Source: an uncultured Endomicrobiia bacterium (GTDB taxonomy: Bacteria; Elusimicrobiota; Endomicrobiia; DTEH01). Taken from it: 64,000 nucleotides of DNA. The notes beneath the pieces were generated by a model, which saw only the letters and a list, made by a program, of their open reading frames with translations, made no database searches and was not told the origin of the DNA. The stretch spans positions 17,171-81,170 of the forward strand of contig CALDDQ010000012.1 in the NCBI GenBank assembly GCA_937936785.1. The letters are read 5' to 3'. Made by a program: the position numbers and the translations under genes. Positions 1 through 11,078 of the stretch are shown piece after piece. Each line of letters starts with the position of its first letter. The stretch's first letter is position 1.

Positions 1-57
1 TAATATAGAATTTTAGCCACATATAATTTTACTAATTAGATTTATTAAATCCTAATT

Positions 58-975
58 TTATAAAACCATATTAATAGAAATTAAATGAACAATTCCAAGG
101 TCTGATTTTGGAGAAACAGAATAATCAAATCCAATTTTTTTGTATCTTATCCCAAAACCAACATTTATCCCTGATATAAAATCTAAATTGTTATTAGAAA
201 GTAAGTATTTATATCCTACCCGTGTTAAAAAGTATTTTCCTAACAAATATTCTGCACCGATACCCAAAGATACAGTGCCGTCAATGATACCATAATTTAA
301 ATCACTTGATATAAATAATTTATCTTGCAAAAATTTTTTTGCTAATCCACAACGAAACAGCATCGGCAAAGAATCAGGGTTTTGGATACCAAATTGTATC
401 CCTAAATTTTGTAAAGAAACTCCTAGAAGAATTTTATTTGTTGAAAATTCATAAATACTACCAATGTCTATAGCAACACCTTGTGTTTGTTGGATATCCA
501 ATTTTTCTGTTATATATTTTATTGTGCTTCCAAATAAAATTTTTTCATTAACTTTTTTTGCCCAAGAAACTTGAAAGTTTCCCATCCAGACACTGGCAGA
601 CTGATAAGATTCATCATTTTCTGTGATTCTTTTTTCATATGGAACCGCGACATAATTTATTCCTATTCCAACCGGTCCAATGATTGTTTTAGGATATACA
701 AAGTTTAAGTTGGATTTTGTTATACTTTCAAACCAGAGTATATGTTCTGCAGATATTTCAGGTTCTTTTATTTTTATAATACCGGAAGGATTGTAAAAAA
801 TTGAACTAACATCATCTGATACAGCAACAAAATTTTCGCCCATTCCCTGTGCTCTAACACCAGTAGGCATCTTCAAAAATACAAAACCTACGGTCCCGCT
901 ATTATTAGTTATATTTGCTGTGATTGCAAAATCTGTTATTAAAAATAAAAATAAAAAAACTAATTTTGATTTCAT
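58..975 (-). CDS. PorV/PorQ-family outer-membrane barrel protein
   Basis: About 305 residues with an N-terminal signal peptide (MKSKLVFLFLFLITDFAITA), then the family signature PTGVRAQGMGENFVAVSDD followed by an FYNPSG turn, then repeated amphipathic strands to the C-terminus. Members of this family are outer-membrane barrels; PorV itself shuttles type IX secretion cargo. An upstream in-frame ATG exists at 993, but the strong Shine-Dalgarno AGGAGG lies inside that extension, 6 nt before the ATG at 975, so I place the start at 975. The gene follows the Asp-box/sorting-domain protein by 14 nt, so the two are probably co-transcribed: a secreted propeller with its barrel partner. The family assignment is firm; a role in type IX-like export is inferred from the neighbour. 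Confidence 0.85.
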   Translation of the reverse strand: MKSKLVFLFLFLITDFAITANITNNSGTVGFVFLKMPTGVRAQGMGENFVAVSDDVSSIFYNPSGIIKIKEPEISAEHILWFESITKSNLNFVYPKTIIGPVGIGINYVAVPYEKRITENDESYQSASVWMGNFQVSWAKKVNEKILFGSTIKYITEKLDIQQTQGVAIDIGSIYEFSTNKILLGVSLQNLGIQFGIQNPDSLPMLFRCGLAKKFLQDKLFISSDLNYGIIDGTVSLGIGAEYLLGKYFLTRVGYKYLLSNNNLDFISGINVGFGIRYKKIGFDYSVSPKSDLGIVHLISINMVL

Positions 976-989
976 TTTTATATTCCTCC

Positions 990-3620
990 TCATTTAATCA
1001 TTATTATTTTTGTTTTTGTTATACCAAGATTTGATTTAAACAGAACTATGTAAATTCCACGAGAACAAGTTTTACCAGCATGATTTTTCCCATCCCATTC
1101 ATAATAATAACCGAAACCGCCTTGCAATGTTGTTTTATCTTCAGGAAATTCATAAATTAGTTCTCCAGAAAGACTATATATTGAAATTTTAAGCCAATTA
1201 ACTTCTTTACCTTGTGGCACAAGATATTTAATAGTAACTTTTTGTCCTTTGCTTAAATCAAACGGATTAGGATAACCATATACTCTTGGTGTATCAAGTT
1301 GAATATTTAGTTGGGAAGGCAACCGTGTAAGTTTATAAAGTCCCGTGGATGTGCCTGTATATAAAGAACCAAGAATGAGGCATTTGGTAGTTCCTATTTC
1401 TTTTGTTTTAGCAAGCCATTTTACTTCGTTAGTGTTGTCTATTAAAGCAAAAATACCGTCAGAAGTTGTCCAGTAGACAATTCCAGAAGAGTATTTTATG
1501 TCATAAATTCCATGCATCCAACCTGGTTGGAATTCTCCCGGTTCAATCGGATAAGTTATATTAAAAATTCCCCAATCTTTACCACCATTGTATGAAACTT
1601 TAAAACTTCCATAGATATCTGTTGTTCCCATTGGGTCAGAAGTTTTTGTTATAATTGAACCAACCATTTTTTGTGGGTCATCAGGGTTGATAGCAACTTT
1701 TGTTGTGAAATCGCCAGTTGCTTCACTAATTATATCTTCAACTGCAACAGTCCCATCATCATTATCAGTAATTTTCTTAAATCCGCCAAAGGTATAGGTT
1801 CTTTCTTCCCAATAAGAAATTTCCCCCAGTCCAATATATAAAACATTTTGTTGTTTTGGATCTAATGTCAATAATTGTACAGACATTGACTTAAAGTTAA
1901 TTGGTGCCCAGGTTTTTCCCCAGTCAGTTGTTTTATAGATATAGTTTCTATCTGTCTTATATCCAGGAATTTCACCCGGATTAGGTTCTCTAAAAGCGAT
2001 ATAACCAACTCCAGAATTATCACTTCTAAAAACAATTGATTTAGCAACTGGAAGACTTGAACCTAAAACCAATGACCACGAAGAACCACCGTTTTCACTT
2101 CTATAAACATAACCATCAGCAGAAACAATAACTACATTTTCTTTTGGAGAAACCGCTGTTCCTTCATCAAATTCAAGAGCATTCCCTTGTGTAGTAACTG
2201 TGCTAAAAACTTCAGTCCAGTTAGTTCCATCAACACTTTTATAAACAGCCATCTTGCTTAACACATACAGAGTTCCATCTGGACTTTTGCAACCGTCATA
2301 CACAATAAGAGCATTCATCCCATTGTTTGTAGGAGACCAGGTTTTGCCACTGTCAGTACTCATTATAACTCCATATCTTGACTGGTCTGCAATAAACATT
2401 TTATTAGGATTTTGAGGGGCTATTACAAAATCATTTGCTTGAATTTGGTTACTTCCATCCAGAAAACCCGTTGACCAATCAAAAAATTCACCAAAACCAC
2501 TTGTTGCCGAAAAAGTTGAAATAAGAACTTTTCTTTTTTGCGGGTCATAAAAATAAATTTTTTGTCCATCTGGCGAGACAGCCATAGCAAAGCCAACATC
2601 TACAACAACTGAAGTTGATATTTTAGTAAATTTTATTCCTTTATTCCACCAATCGTCGACAAAAGCCGCAGGGGTATAATATGTTTTATTATTCTCGCCC
2701 CATTCACTTTCCTGTGTTGAAGTTGCAACATATATTGCGTAATATTTACTATCGGTAAATGTGGAATAAGTTACACAAGCAAATGCTACTGTGTTACTAC
2801 CAGATGAAATACTCCAGGGAGCCGGTTTAGAAAACTGATACCCAAAAGGACTTGTCTGAAAACTTGCAGTAGCAATTGCAACATAAGAAAATGTTTTAAC
2901 ATCATCTGTGCTTACAAAAATATTGCCAAACAATGCTTCTCCTAATTGAATCTGCCTATTCCCTAACCAAAACCCTTTTTGTTTACCTATTGGTGGAGTC
3001 ATGTCAACTGCTGTAACAAACAAATTGTTGTTATTATCAAGTGCCATATCAATACCCGGTTTGTTATCAAAACCGCTATGGGTTGCATCCCTTGAAAGTG
3101 TCGTCCATGTTATTCCTTTATCTGTTGATTTACAAATAGAAGGAGACTGAGGACCACTATGTGCTAAAAGATAAAATTCATCAGGATTTTTTTTAGAATT
3201 TAAAATTTTTGTAAATTCGCCAACACCCATAGGGATTGGTGTCCAGGATTCACCATAATTTTCTGAACGATATAATCCGGTATAAAAACCTGCATAAGGT
3301 GATGCTGGTTTTATTGCTGCAGCAATAATTATATTTGGTTGTTGAGAATGAACCGCAAAAACATTTGTTCCTGCATTTGCTGTTTTAAAAAAATTTGTTT
3401 CGGTCCAGGTTTGTCCTCCGTCTTTAGATACCCAGAGCCCGCCTTCCTGTGAACCAGCATAGATTATATTTTGATTACTGGCACAGATGTCAATATAATG
3501 AATCTCTCCTCCTTTTATATTGACTTTGGTGAAAAAATCTTCTGTTGCAGAGTATACTTTTGTGTTGAGATTTAATAAAAAAAATAGTGAAGATATTAGA
3601 TAAAGAAATGTTTTTTTCAT
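990..3620 (-). CDS. Secreted Asp-box (sortilin/BNR-type) propeller protein with FlgD-like C-terminal domain
   Basis: 876 residues with a signal peptide (about 1-24). Numerous Asp-box repeats are visible (SKDGGQTWTE, SENYGESWTP, STDKGITWTT, STDSGKTWSP, SENGGSSWSL, TTDWGKTWAP), which indicates one or two beta-propellers of the sortilin/Vps10/exo-sialidase structural class. From about residue 785 there is a typical FlgD-like/type IX sorting-style domain: YPNPFDLSKG, then WDGKNHAGKTCSRGIYIV, ending in IIMIK. The start is supported by GGAGG seven nt upstream. Nothing shows enzymatic activity; a surface or secreted adhesive or binding role is inferred. It is the first gene of a two-gene minus-strand unit with the PorV-like barrel. 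Confidence 0.8.
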   Translation of the reverse strand: MKKTFLYLISSLFFLLNLNTKVYSATEDFFTKVNIKGGEIHYIDICASNQNIIYAGSQEGGLWVSKDGGQTWTETNFFKTANAGTNVFAVHSQQPNIIIAAAIKPASPYAGFYTGLYRSENYGESWTPIPMGVGEFTKILNSKKNPDEFYLLAHSGPQSPSICKSTDKGITWTTLSRDATHSGFDNKPGIDMALDNNNNLFVTAVDMTPPIGKQKGFWLGNRQIQLGEALFGNIFVSTDDVKTFSYVAIATASFQTSPFGYQFSKPAPWSISSGSNTVAFACVTYSTFTDSKYYAIYVATSTQESEWGENNKTYYTPAAFVDDWWNKGIKFTKISTSVVVDVGFAMAVSPDGQKIYFYDPQKRKVLISTFSATSGFGEFFDWSTGFLDGSNQIQANDFVIAPQNPNKMFIADQSRYGVIMSTDSGKTWSPTNNGMNALIVYDGCKSPDGTLYVLSKMAVYKSVDGTNWTEVFSTVTTQGNALEFDEGTAVSPKENVVIVSADGYVYRSENGGSSWSLVLGSSLPVAKSIVFRSDNSGVGYIAFREPNPGEIPGYKTDRNYIYKTTDWGKTWAPINFKSMSVQLLTLDPKQQNVLYIGLGEISYWEERTYTFGGFKKITDNDDGTVAVEDIISEATGDFTTKVAINPDDPQKMVGSIITKTSDPMGTTDIYGSFKVSYNGGKDWGIFNITYPIEPGEFQPGWMHGIYDIKYSSGIVYWTTSDGIFALIDNTNEVKWLAKTKEIGTTKCLILGSLYTGTSTGLYKLTRLPSQLNIQLDTPRVYGYPNPFDLSKGQKVTIKYLVPQGKEVNWLKISIYSLSGELIYEFPEDKTTLQGGFGYYYEWDGKNHAGKTCSRGIYIVLFKSNLGITKTKIIMIK

Positions 3621-3664
3621 ACTCGCCTCCTTTTCAAATTTTTTATTTCAATACTTCTTGCAGA

Positions 3665-3692
3665 TATATAAAATTGCTTTATATAAAATCAA
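3665..3692 (-). promoter_or_regulatory. Candidate promoter for the propeller/PorV unit
   Basis: On the minus strand TTGATT (3687-3692) is followed after 16 bp by TATATA (3665-3670), roughly 45 bp before the start codon at 3620. In DNA this AT-rich such matches occur by chance, so support is position plus spacing only. The surrounding 402-bp divergent region (3621-4022) holds no gene that I can see. Confidence 0.35.
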
Positions 3693-3748
3693 TAGTTTTA
3701 TAAAGAAAGGTTATAGTAAAATATTTTTCATATAATTTTTTAATAACA

Positions 3749-3764
3749 TGTTTAAATTTAAACA
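3749..3764. repeat. 16-bp perfect palindrome in divergent intergenic region
   Basis: TGTTTAAATTTAAACA reads identically on both strands and sits midway between the minus-strand propeller unit and the plus-strand Rrf2 regulator. It could be an operator or simply AT-rich self-complementarity. It is not followed by a T-tract and does not end a gene, so a terminator role is unlikely. Confidence 0.4.
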
Positions 3765-3912
3765 CCAATTAACAGTGTCAACGAATCAACAATAAATAGG
3801 TTTTGTATTTGTATTTGGTTAAAAATTTTTGGCAGTAGAAATTTTGTTACAATAATAGACAATGTGGTTTGTTTTTAAATGTTTTAGATACGTAAATTTT
3901 TTTTGTTCACTA

Positions 3913-3941
3913 TTGACAAATAAATCCTAATTTAATATTTC
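3913..3941 (+). promoter_or_regulatory. Candidate promoter of the Rrf2-cys/met operon
   Basis: TTGACA (3913-3918) is followed at 17 bp by TATTTC (3936-3941), about 80 bp before the Rrf2 start. The spacer contains TAAATCCTAATTT (3921-3933), a 13-mer that also occurs at 46-58, so it is a candidate operator for autoregulation. The -35 match is perfect; the -10 is weak. Confidence 0.45.
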
Positions 3942-4022
3942 AAAACTAAATTGATAGACAATATATAGAATTGTGGATATAAAATTTTGTTACATGGATT
4001 CAACTTTTTAGCAATCGTAATA

Positions 4023-4463
4023 ATGAAAATATCATTTAAAGGTGATTATGCACTAAAAATAATTTTGGATTTGTCAATAAATTTTGGTAACAAGATTCAA
4101 ATAAAAGATATTTCTAAAAGGCAGGATATTCCATTAAAATTTTTGCAACAATTAGTTTTACAGTTGCGCAGTGCAGGGTATGTTAAAACAAGAACCGGTC
4201 CACAAGGTGGAATAATGTTAGCAAAAAACCCTAAAGACATTACTGTTGGAGAAATTATCAGGCTAATAGAAGGCACAACTTCGCCAATAGCGTGTGTAAA
4301 CAATATTTCACATACAGTTTGTGGCTATGAATCCAGGTGTGTGTTTTTACCAATGTGGGTTGAAATAAGAGATAGGATTAACAATGTTGTTGATAACACA
4401 ACATTTGAAGATATGGTTAACAGATCAAAAGATTTAGAAAATGTTTCAAACTATATGATATAG
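4023..4463 (+). CDS. Rrf2-family transcriptional regulator
   Basis: About 146 residues in the standard Rrf2 architecture: N-terminal winged helix (MKISFKGDYALKIILDL, PLKFLQQLV, GPQGG wing) and a C-terminal dimerisation helix. Three cysteines sit in the loop where IscR/NsrR/CymR-type members may bind Fe-S (IAC, then C after 8, then C after 5 residues), so redox or Fe-S sensing is possible. A longer TTG-start reading from 3987 exists, but family members begin at MKISFKGDYA, so I use the ATG at 4023; there is no clear Shine-Dalgarno for either. It lies 12 nt before cysK and the methionine genes, so control of sulfur amino-acid synthesis, as with CymR, is the natural inference. Confidence 0.88.
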   Translation: MKISFKGDYALKIILDLSINFGNKIQIKDISKRQDIPLKFLQQLVLQLRSAGYVKTRTGPQGGIMLAKNPKDITVGEIIRLIEGTTSPIACVNNISHTVCGYESRCVFLPMWVEIRDRINNVVDNTTFEDMVNRSKDLENVSNYMI

Positions 4464-4475
4464 GAGAAAAAAACA

Positions 4476-5408
4476 ATGAAGGTAGCAGAAAATATTTTAG
4501 AACTAATTGGCAACACACCACTTGTAAAAATAAACCGTCTTGGAGAAAATTTGGAAGCAAAAATTTTTGCTAAATTAGAATATTTTAATCCCGGTGGTAG
4601 TGTTAAAGATAGGATAGGTCTTAGTATGATAGAAACAGCAGAAAAACAAGGGCTGATAAACAAAGATACCATAATTGTAGAACCTACTAGTGGTAATACA
4701 GGTATAGCATTAGCTTTTATATGTGCAACAAAAGGTTATAGACTTATTCTTACAATGCCGGACACAATGAGTTTAGAACGTAGGGCAATATTGAGAATTT
4801 TTGGTGCGGAGATAATTTTAACTGATGGTGCAAAAGGTATGACTGGTGCAGTACAAAAAGCTGAAGAAATTGCAAGTTCTAACGCGAACGTTTTTATGCC
4901 GCAACAGTTTAAGAATCCAGCTAATCCAGCAATACATAAAAGAACTACAGCAACAGAGATTTGGGATGATACAGAAGGTAAAGTTGACATTTTTGTTTCC
5001 GGTGTAGGAACAGGTGGGACCTTGACAGGAGTTGGTGAGGTGCTAAAACAGTTAAAACCTGGTCTAAAAATTGTCGCTGTTGAACCGTTAGATTCTCCAG
5101 TAATTTCAGGTGGTAAGCCAGGACCACATAAGATTCAAGGAATAGGAGCAGGTTTTATCCCCGAAGTGCTTAATAAAAGTTTGATAGATGAGATAATAAA
5201 AGTTTCCAATGATGATGCAGGGGAGATGTCAAAAAAAATTGCAAAAAACGAAGGAATATTAGTAGGCATATCTTCAGGAGCAGCAATGTATGCTGCAATA
5301 GAAGTGGCTAAAAGAAAGGAAAATGCAGGAAAAAATATTGTAGTAGTTTTACCAGATACAGGTGAAAGATATTTGTCAACATGGTTGTTTCAAGAATATT
5401 TGGTATAG
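4476..5408 (+). CDS. cysK: Cysteine synthase (O-acetylserine sulfhydrylase)
   Basis: 310 residues, typical for CysK. It makes cysteine from O-acetylserine and sulfide with PLP. The PLP lysine is K44 in NPGGSVKDR, the substrate loop is TSGNTG (71-76), and the phosphate-binding GVGTGGT and C-terminal SSGAAM motifs are present. GGAGA lies upstream of the ATG. It is the first enzyme gene after the Rrf2 regulator. A cystathionine-beta-synthase-like role is less likely because there is no regulatory domain and the methionine genes next door run through direct sulfhydrylation. Confidence 0.93.
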   Translation: MKVAENILELIGNTPLVKINRLGENLEAKIFAKLEYFNPGGSVKDRIGLSMIETAEKQGLINKDTIIVEPTSGNTGIALAFICATKGYRLILTMPDTMSLERRAILRIFGAEIILTDGAKGMTGAVQKAEEIASSNANVFMPQQFKNPANPAIHKRTTATEIWDDTEGKVDIFVSGVGTGGTLTGVGEVLKQLKPGLKIVAVEPLDSPVISGGKPGPHKIQGIGAGFIPEVLNKSLIDEIIKVSNDDAGEMSKKIAKNEGILVGISSGAAMYAAIEVAKRKENAGKNIVVVLPDTGERYLSTWLFQEYLV

Positions 5409-5440
5409 CATAATTTTTGGCAATTTTAAAATAGATGTAA

Positions 5441-6757
<1,317 letters not shown>

Positions 6758-6779
6758 ATTTTTCTGGAGAATAGATTTG

Positions 6780-7940
6780 ATGAATTCAACAAAAAATTTT
6801 GTTCAAAATGAAAATTTGTCTGTTGGTTATGTTGAAACACAATACTATACTTTTGCAAAACCACCAAATGAACTTAAATTGGACAGTGGGGAAAAGTTAG
6901 GACCAATAACATTAGCATATGAAACTTATGGTAAATTGAATAAAAACAAAACTAATGCAATTTTACTTTGTCATGCGTTTTCGGGAGATGCACACGTGGC
7001 TGGAATTAATAAAGATGATGGTAGTATTGGTTGGTGGGATGCTATGGTTGGACCAAAGAAAGCGTTTGATACAGAAAAATTTTTTGTTATATGTTCAAAC
7101 ATAATTGGAGGTTGTAAAGGGTCAACAGGACCAAGTTCTTTAAATCCGAAAACAAAAAAACCTTACGCGTTAGATTTTCCAGTGATTACAGTAAAAGATA
7201 TCGTTAATGCACAAAAATGTTTGATAGATTATTTAGAGATTGAAAAATTATTTAGTATTGCGGGCGGTTCTATGGGTGGTATGCAAGCGTTACAGTGGGT
7301 GGTTTCGTATCCTGACATGGTTCGTTCTGTGATACCAATTGCTACGACATTAAAACATTCTCCACAACAGATTGCGTTTAACGAAGTTGGTCGTCAGGCT
7401 ATAATGTCAGACCATAACTGGAACAACGGAGATTATTATGGGAAAACGATACCTTCAAAAGGATTAGCTTTAGCAAGAATGATAGGACATATAACTTACA
7501 TGAGTGACATTTCAATGAAAGAAAAGTTTGGTCGTAAGATTAAAGAAAAAAAACAGGTGTTTAAGTTTGAACCAGATTTTGAAGTAGAAGGATATTTACG
7601 TTACCGAGGGGATAGTTTTGTTAAAAGGTTTGATGCAAATTCATACCTTTATATAACCAAAGCAATGGATTATTTTGACCTGTTAGGAGAAAAAAAGTTG
7701 AACGAAGTTTTTAAAAATATAAAAACGAAGTTTCTTGTAATAGCATTTAAATCTGACTGGTTATATCCACTATATCAGTCACATGAAATTGTAAAGGCGT
7801 GTAAGATGGCAGATGTAGATACAACTTTTTGTGAGATAGAATCTACTTATGGTCACGATGCTTTTTTATTAGAAGTTGAAGAAGAAACACATTTGATAAA
7901 ACATTTTTTAAATAAAATTTATTCAGAGATTGAGGAATGA
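6780..7940 (+). CDS. metX: Homoserine O-acetyltransferase
   Basis: 386 residues of alpha/beta-hydrolase fold. The nucleophile elbow is [12 protein letters not shown], with the catalytic Asp in FKSDWLYP and the His in [19 protein letters not shown] and the [11 protein letters not shown] loop are characteristic of MetX. It acetylates homoserine from acetyl-CoA. The true start is the ATG at 6780 preceded by CTGGAGAA; a TTG three nt upstream is in frame but poorly placed. MetX and the next gene overlap by 4 nt (ATGA), so MetX-MetW translation is coupled, a recurrent pairing in bacteria. Confidence 0.93.
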   Translation: MNSTKNFVQNENLSVGYVETQYYTFAKPPNELKLDSGEKLGPITLAYETYGKLNKNKTNAILLCHAFSGDAHVAGINKDDGSIGWWDAMVGPKKAFDTEKFFVICSNIIGGCKGSTGPSSLNPKTKKPYALDFPVITVKDIVNAQKCLIDYLEIEKLFSIAGGSMGGMQALQWVVSYPDMVRSVIPIATTLKHSPQQIAFNEVGRQAIMSDHNWNNGDYYGKTIPSKGLALARMIGHITYMSDISMKEKFGRKIKEKKQVFKFEPDFEVEGYLRYRGDSFVKRFDANSYLYITKAMDYFDLLGEKKLNEVFKNIKTKFLVIAFKSDWLYPLYQSHEIVKACKMADVDTTFCEIESTYGHDAFLLEVEEETHLIKHFLNKIYSEIEE

Positions 7941-8542
7941 AATTTTTTATGGAAGATAAAAATATTAGATTAGACTACAAAATTATTATAGATATAATAA
8001 AACCGGATTCTAATGTATTAGATTTAGGTTGTGCTTCAGGAGAGTTGTTGTTGTTGATTAAAGAAATAAAAAATGTTCGTGGGCAGGGTGTTGAGATTGA
8101 TGATAAAGAAGTTTTTAGTTGTGTAGAGAAAGGGTTAAGTGTATTTCATGGTGATCTTGATAGTGGGTTAAAAGATTATTCAGATAAATCTTTTGATTAT
8201 ATAATATTAAACCAAACTATACAGCAGCTAAGAAATCCACATATGGTTTTAGAAGATGCATTACGAGTTGGAAAAAAAGTTATAGTTGGCATACCGAATT
8301 TTGCTTATTACAAAGCACGAATACAAATTTTTTTTAATGGCAGAGTTCCTGTTACTCCAGCATTGCCTTATGAATGGTATAATACACCAAATCTTCATTT
8401 TTTAAGCTTGAAAGATTTTTTAGAATATTGTAAAAAGAATAAAATTGTTGTTGAAAAAGAATTTTATATTAGAAAAGACAAGATTGTTTGTTGTTTACCA
8501 AATTTTTTTGCAGAAATAGGAATTTTTTTAATAAGAAAATAA
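7937..8542 (+). CDS. metW: Methionine biosynthesis protein MetW
   Basis: 201 residues, a class I methyltransferase-like fold with SAM-binding [12 protein letters not shown] near residue 30 and [12 protein letters not shown], followed by the MetW-specific region [38 protein letters not shown]. MetW accompanies MetX in many bacteria and is reported to support homoserine acetylation; a methyltransferase substrate is not known to me. The ATGA overlap with metX agrees with this pairing. Confidence 0.9.
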   Translation: MKFFMEDKNIRLDYKIIIDIIKPDSNVLDLGCASGELLLLIKEIKNVRGQGVEIDDKEVFSCVEKGLSVFHGDLDSGLKDYSDKSFDYIILNQTIQQLRNPHMVLEDALRVGKKVIVGIPNFAYYKARIQIFFNGRVPVTPALPYEWYNTPNLHFLSLKDFLEYCKKNKIVVEKEFYIRKDKIVCCLPNFFAEIGIFLIRK

Positions 8543-8548
8543 ATAAAA

Positions 8549-10240
8549 ATGAAACAGGAAATTAAAAAAGTGCGTTCTATATTAATCTGTGGCCAGGCAG
8601 GACAAGGAATACAAACTATAGGATATATTTTGGCAAAAATTTTAGTTGGTCATGGATATTATGTTTTTGCGTGGCAAGATTTTCAATCACGGATTCGTGG
8701 TGGTGAATCATCTTTTAGGATCGTTTTTGACAGTGAGCCAGTAGCTTCTTTGCCACAAAAGTATGATATTATAGTCTCATTAGATGAAAAAAATACAAAA
8801 CATTATAGGAATTTATTATCTGACGATGGTGTTTTAATATCAGATACCATAGATGATGAAAGTATTTTGTTTGTTCCATTTCAAACAATTGCACAGGATG
8901 TTGCCGGAGAAAAAATTTACTCTAATTCTGTTGCTGTTGGTTCTGTATGTAAAATTGTTGGTTTGGAATATAAAATTTTAGAAAAAGTTTTTAAGGATTA
9001 CTTTAGTGAAAAAGGGGATGTTGTGTTACAGAAAAATTTGTCTGTTGTCAAGAAAACTTATGAAACTGTTTCATCCATAGAAAAAATAAAACGTGATAAA
9101 ATTGAAAAAAAATTAGTTTCAAGAATTTTAATTACTGGTAACGAATCGTTATCTTTAGGGGCGATTGCTGCCGGGTGTAAGTTTATGTCGGCATACCCAA
9201 TGACACCTTCGACTGGAATAATAACATATCTGTCTGAAACATCTCATAAAACAGGTATTTTAACAGAACAAGTTGAAGATGAAATTTCTGCAATAAACAT
9301 GGCAATTGGAGCAAGTTATGCTGGGGTTCGTTCTTTAACAGCAAGTAGTGGTGGTGGGTTTTGTTTAATGGTTGAAGGGTTGTCGTTAGCTGCTATGACA
9401 GAAACACCTATAGTTATAATATTAGGTCAAAGACCGGGTCCTGCTACCGGTTTGCCAACAAGAACAGAACAAGGAGAGTTAAATTTTGTTTTAAATGCAG
9501 GGCATGGAGAATTTCCAAGGTTTGTTTTTGCACCTTCTGATGCAGAATCTGCTTTTTATACAACAATAAAAGCGGTAGAACTTAGCCAAAAGTTTAGAGT
9601 TCCTTCAATAATTTTAACAGACCAATACTTGGCTGATTCCTACTGGACAGTAGAAGAGTTTTTTTTAGACAAAATATCTCTTAATTATTATTTTGCAAAA
9701 GAAGAAGATATAGGAGAAGAGTTTTATACTCATAAAATTACAACAACAGGAGTTTCTCCAAGATTAATTCCTGGCCGAACAAAACATTTGGTTATAACAG
9801 ATTCAGACGAACATGATGAAAGAGGTAATATTACAGAAGATAATGAAATAAGAAAACGTATGGTAGAAAAAAGATGGGCTAAGTTACATTTTATGGAACA
9901 AGAAATTGTTGCAAATGAAATTTTTTTAAGTTTAGATACAGAAATTGTTTTGATAACTTGGGGAACAAATAAATGGGTTGTTACAAAGGTTGCCAGATTA
10001 TTAAATCAAAAAGGAATAAAAGCTGGAGTTGTAAGTTATACAGATCTTTGGCCGTTGAAAATTTCTCCGAAATTGATGAGTTTTAACAAAAAAAAGATTG
10101 TTGTTGAAAATAATTTTACAGGACAGTTTGCTAATCTGTTAGAGTCTAAAGGACTAAAAGTTGATAGAAAAATTTTAAAGTATAATGGTTTACCATTTTC
10201 AGAAGATGAACTTTTATCTGAAATAGAAAAAAATTTATGA
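8549..10240 (+). CDS. korA: 2-oxoacid:ferredoxin oxidoreductase, fused gamma-alpha subunit
   Basis: 563 residues. The N-terminal part (about 8-185) is the gamma domain (GQAGQGIQTIGYILAKIL, SRIRGGESSF). From about 190 follows the alpha subunit with the pyrimidine-binding region (GNESLSLGAIAAGCKFMSAYPMTP and PTRTEQGEL). It couples oxidative decarboxylation of a 2-oxoacid, probably 2-oxoglutarate, to CoA and ferredoxin reduction. No separate ferredoxin-like delta subunit is encoded alongside. It overlaps korB by 4 nt (ATGA). It starts 6 nt after metW without an obvious Shine-Dalgarno. Substrate choice cannot be decided from sequence alone. Confidence 0.9.
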   Translation: MKQEIKKVRSILICGQAGQGIQTIGYILAKILVGHGYYVFAWQDFQSRIRGGESSFRIVFDSEPVASLPQKYDIIVSLDEKNTKHYRNLLSDDGVLISDTIDDESILFVPFQTIAQDVAGEKIYSNSVAVGSVCKIVGLEYKILEKVFKDYFSEKGDVVLQKNLSVVKKTYETVSSIEKIKRDKIEKKLVSRILITGNESLSLGAIAAGCKFMSAYPMTPSTGIITYLSETSHKTGILTEQVEDEISAINMAIGASYAGVRSLTASSGGGFCLMVEGLSLAAMTETPIVIILGQRPGPATGLPTRTEQGELNFVLNAGHGEFPRFVFAPSDAESAFYTTIKAVELSQKFRVPSIILTDQYLADSYWTVEEFFLDKISLNYYFAKEEDIGEEFYTHKITTTGVSPRLIPGRTKHLVITDSDEHDERGNITEDNEIRKRMVEKRWAKLHFMEQEIVANEIFLSLDTEIVLITWGTNKWVVTKVARLLNQKGIKAGVVSYTDLWPLKISPKLMSFNKKKIVVENNFTGQFANLLESKGLKVDRKILKYNGLPFSEDELLSEIEKNL

Positions 10241-11073
10241 AAGAAAGTTTTGATAACAAAATAAAACCAGCATGGTGTAATGGATGCACAAATTTTGGTA
10301 TTTTAACTGCAGTGAAAAAAGCTTTTATTAAACTTGACCTGCCAGCAAATAAGATAGTTTTAGTATCAGGCATAGGACAAGCTGCAAAATTGCCACATTA
10401 TTTAAATTGTAATGTTTTTAATGGTTTGCATGGTCGTGCGTTACCAGTAGCAACAGGAATAAAAGCTGTTAATCCACAACTTACAGTTGTAACTACTTGT
10501 GGTGATGGTGATTTTTATGGTGAAGGCGGAAACCATTTTTTACATACAATTCGTCGTAACACAAACATAACTTCTTTAGTGCACAACAACCAGGTTTATG
10601 CACTAACTAAAGGACAAGCTTCGCCAACAACAGAGTTGGGCACTAAAACAAGGTTGCAATTTGACGGAGTAAAAGAAGAACCGTTAAATCCGTTATTGTT
10701 AGCAATAACAATGAATTGTAGTTTTGTAGCACGTGGTTTTGCAGGAAATATTGAACATTTATCAGATTTAATTGTAGAAGCAATAAATCATAAAGGTTTC
10801 TCGTTAATAGATATAATTCAACCTTGTATAACTTTTGGTATACGTCAAGTGCCATATTTTAAAGAAAAGATTTATTATTTAGACAAAAGTTATGATCCGA
10901 CAGATAAATATGAAGCTATAAAAAAAGCTCAAGAATGGGAACAAAAAATTCCTATTGGTGTATTGTTCAAAATCAATAAAAAAAACATTTTTCCTGAAAA
11001 GGAAAAAAATTTGATTGACGAAAATTTGTTTAATAAAGATGTTGTTGAAGAGTTGATTAATACTTTTAAATAA
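10237..11073 (+). CDS. korB: 2-oxoacid:ferredoxin oxidoreductase, beta (TPP-binding) subunit
   Basis: 278 residues. The TPP motif GDGDFYGEGGNHF...N with NNQVYALTKGQASPTT is present, plus the cysteines expected to hold the single [4Fe-4S] cluster: WCNGC near the N-terminus, LNCNVF around residue 50 and QPC around residue 190. It partners the fused KorA subunit encoded upstream. The length matches two-subunit enzymes. It lies 5 nt before the DsrE-like gene, so redox metabolism and sulfur relay genes appear to share a transcript. Confidence 0.92.
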   Translation: MKESFDNKIKPAWCNGCTNFGILTAVKKAFIKLDLPANKIVLVSGIGQAAKLPHYLNCNVFNGLHGRALPVATGIKAVNPQLTVVTTCGDGDFYGEGGNHFLHTIRRNTNITSLVHNNQVYALTKGQASPTTELGTKTRLQFDGVKEEPLNPLLLAITMNCSFVARGFAGNIEHLSDLIVEAINHKGFSLIDIIQPCITFGIRQVPYFKEKIYYLDKSYDPTDKYEAIKKAQEWEQKIPIGVLFKINKKNIFPEKEKNLIDENLFNKDVVEELINTFK

Positions 11074-11078
11074 AAATT

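Noticed and set aside
3987..4022. TTG-initiated N-terminal extension of the Rrf2 protein
   Set aside because: Homologues begin at MKISFKGDYA; the extension adds residues unlike the family and no Shine-Dalgarno supports it.
3621..4475. Possible SAM or other sulfur riboswitch ahead of cysK/met genes
   Set aside because: No conserved SAM-I/SAM-II core or terminator-antiterminator pattern could be seen; Rrf2 control is the simpler reading.
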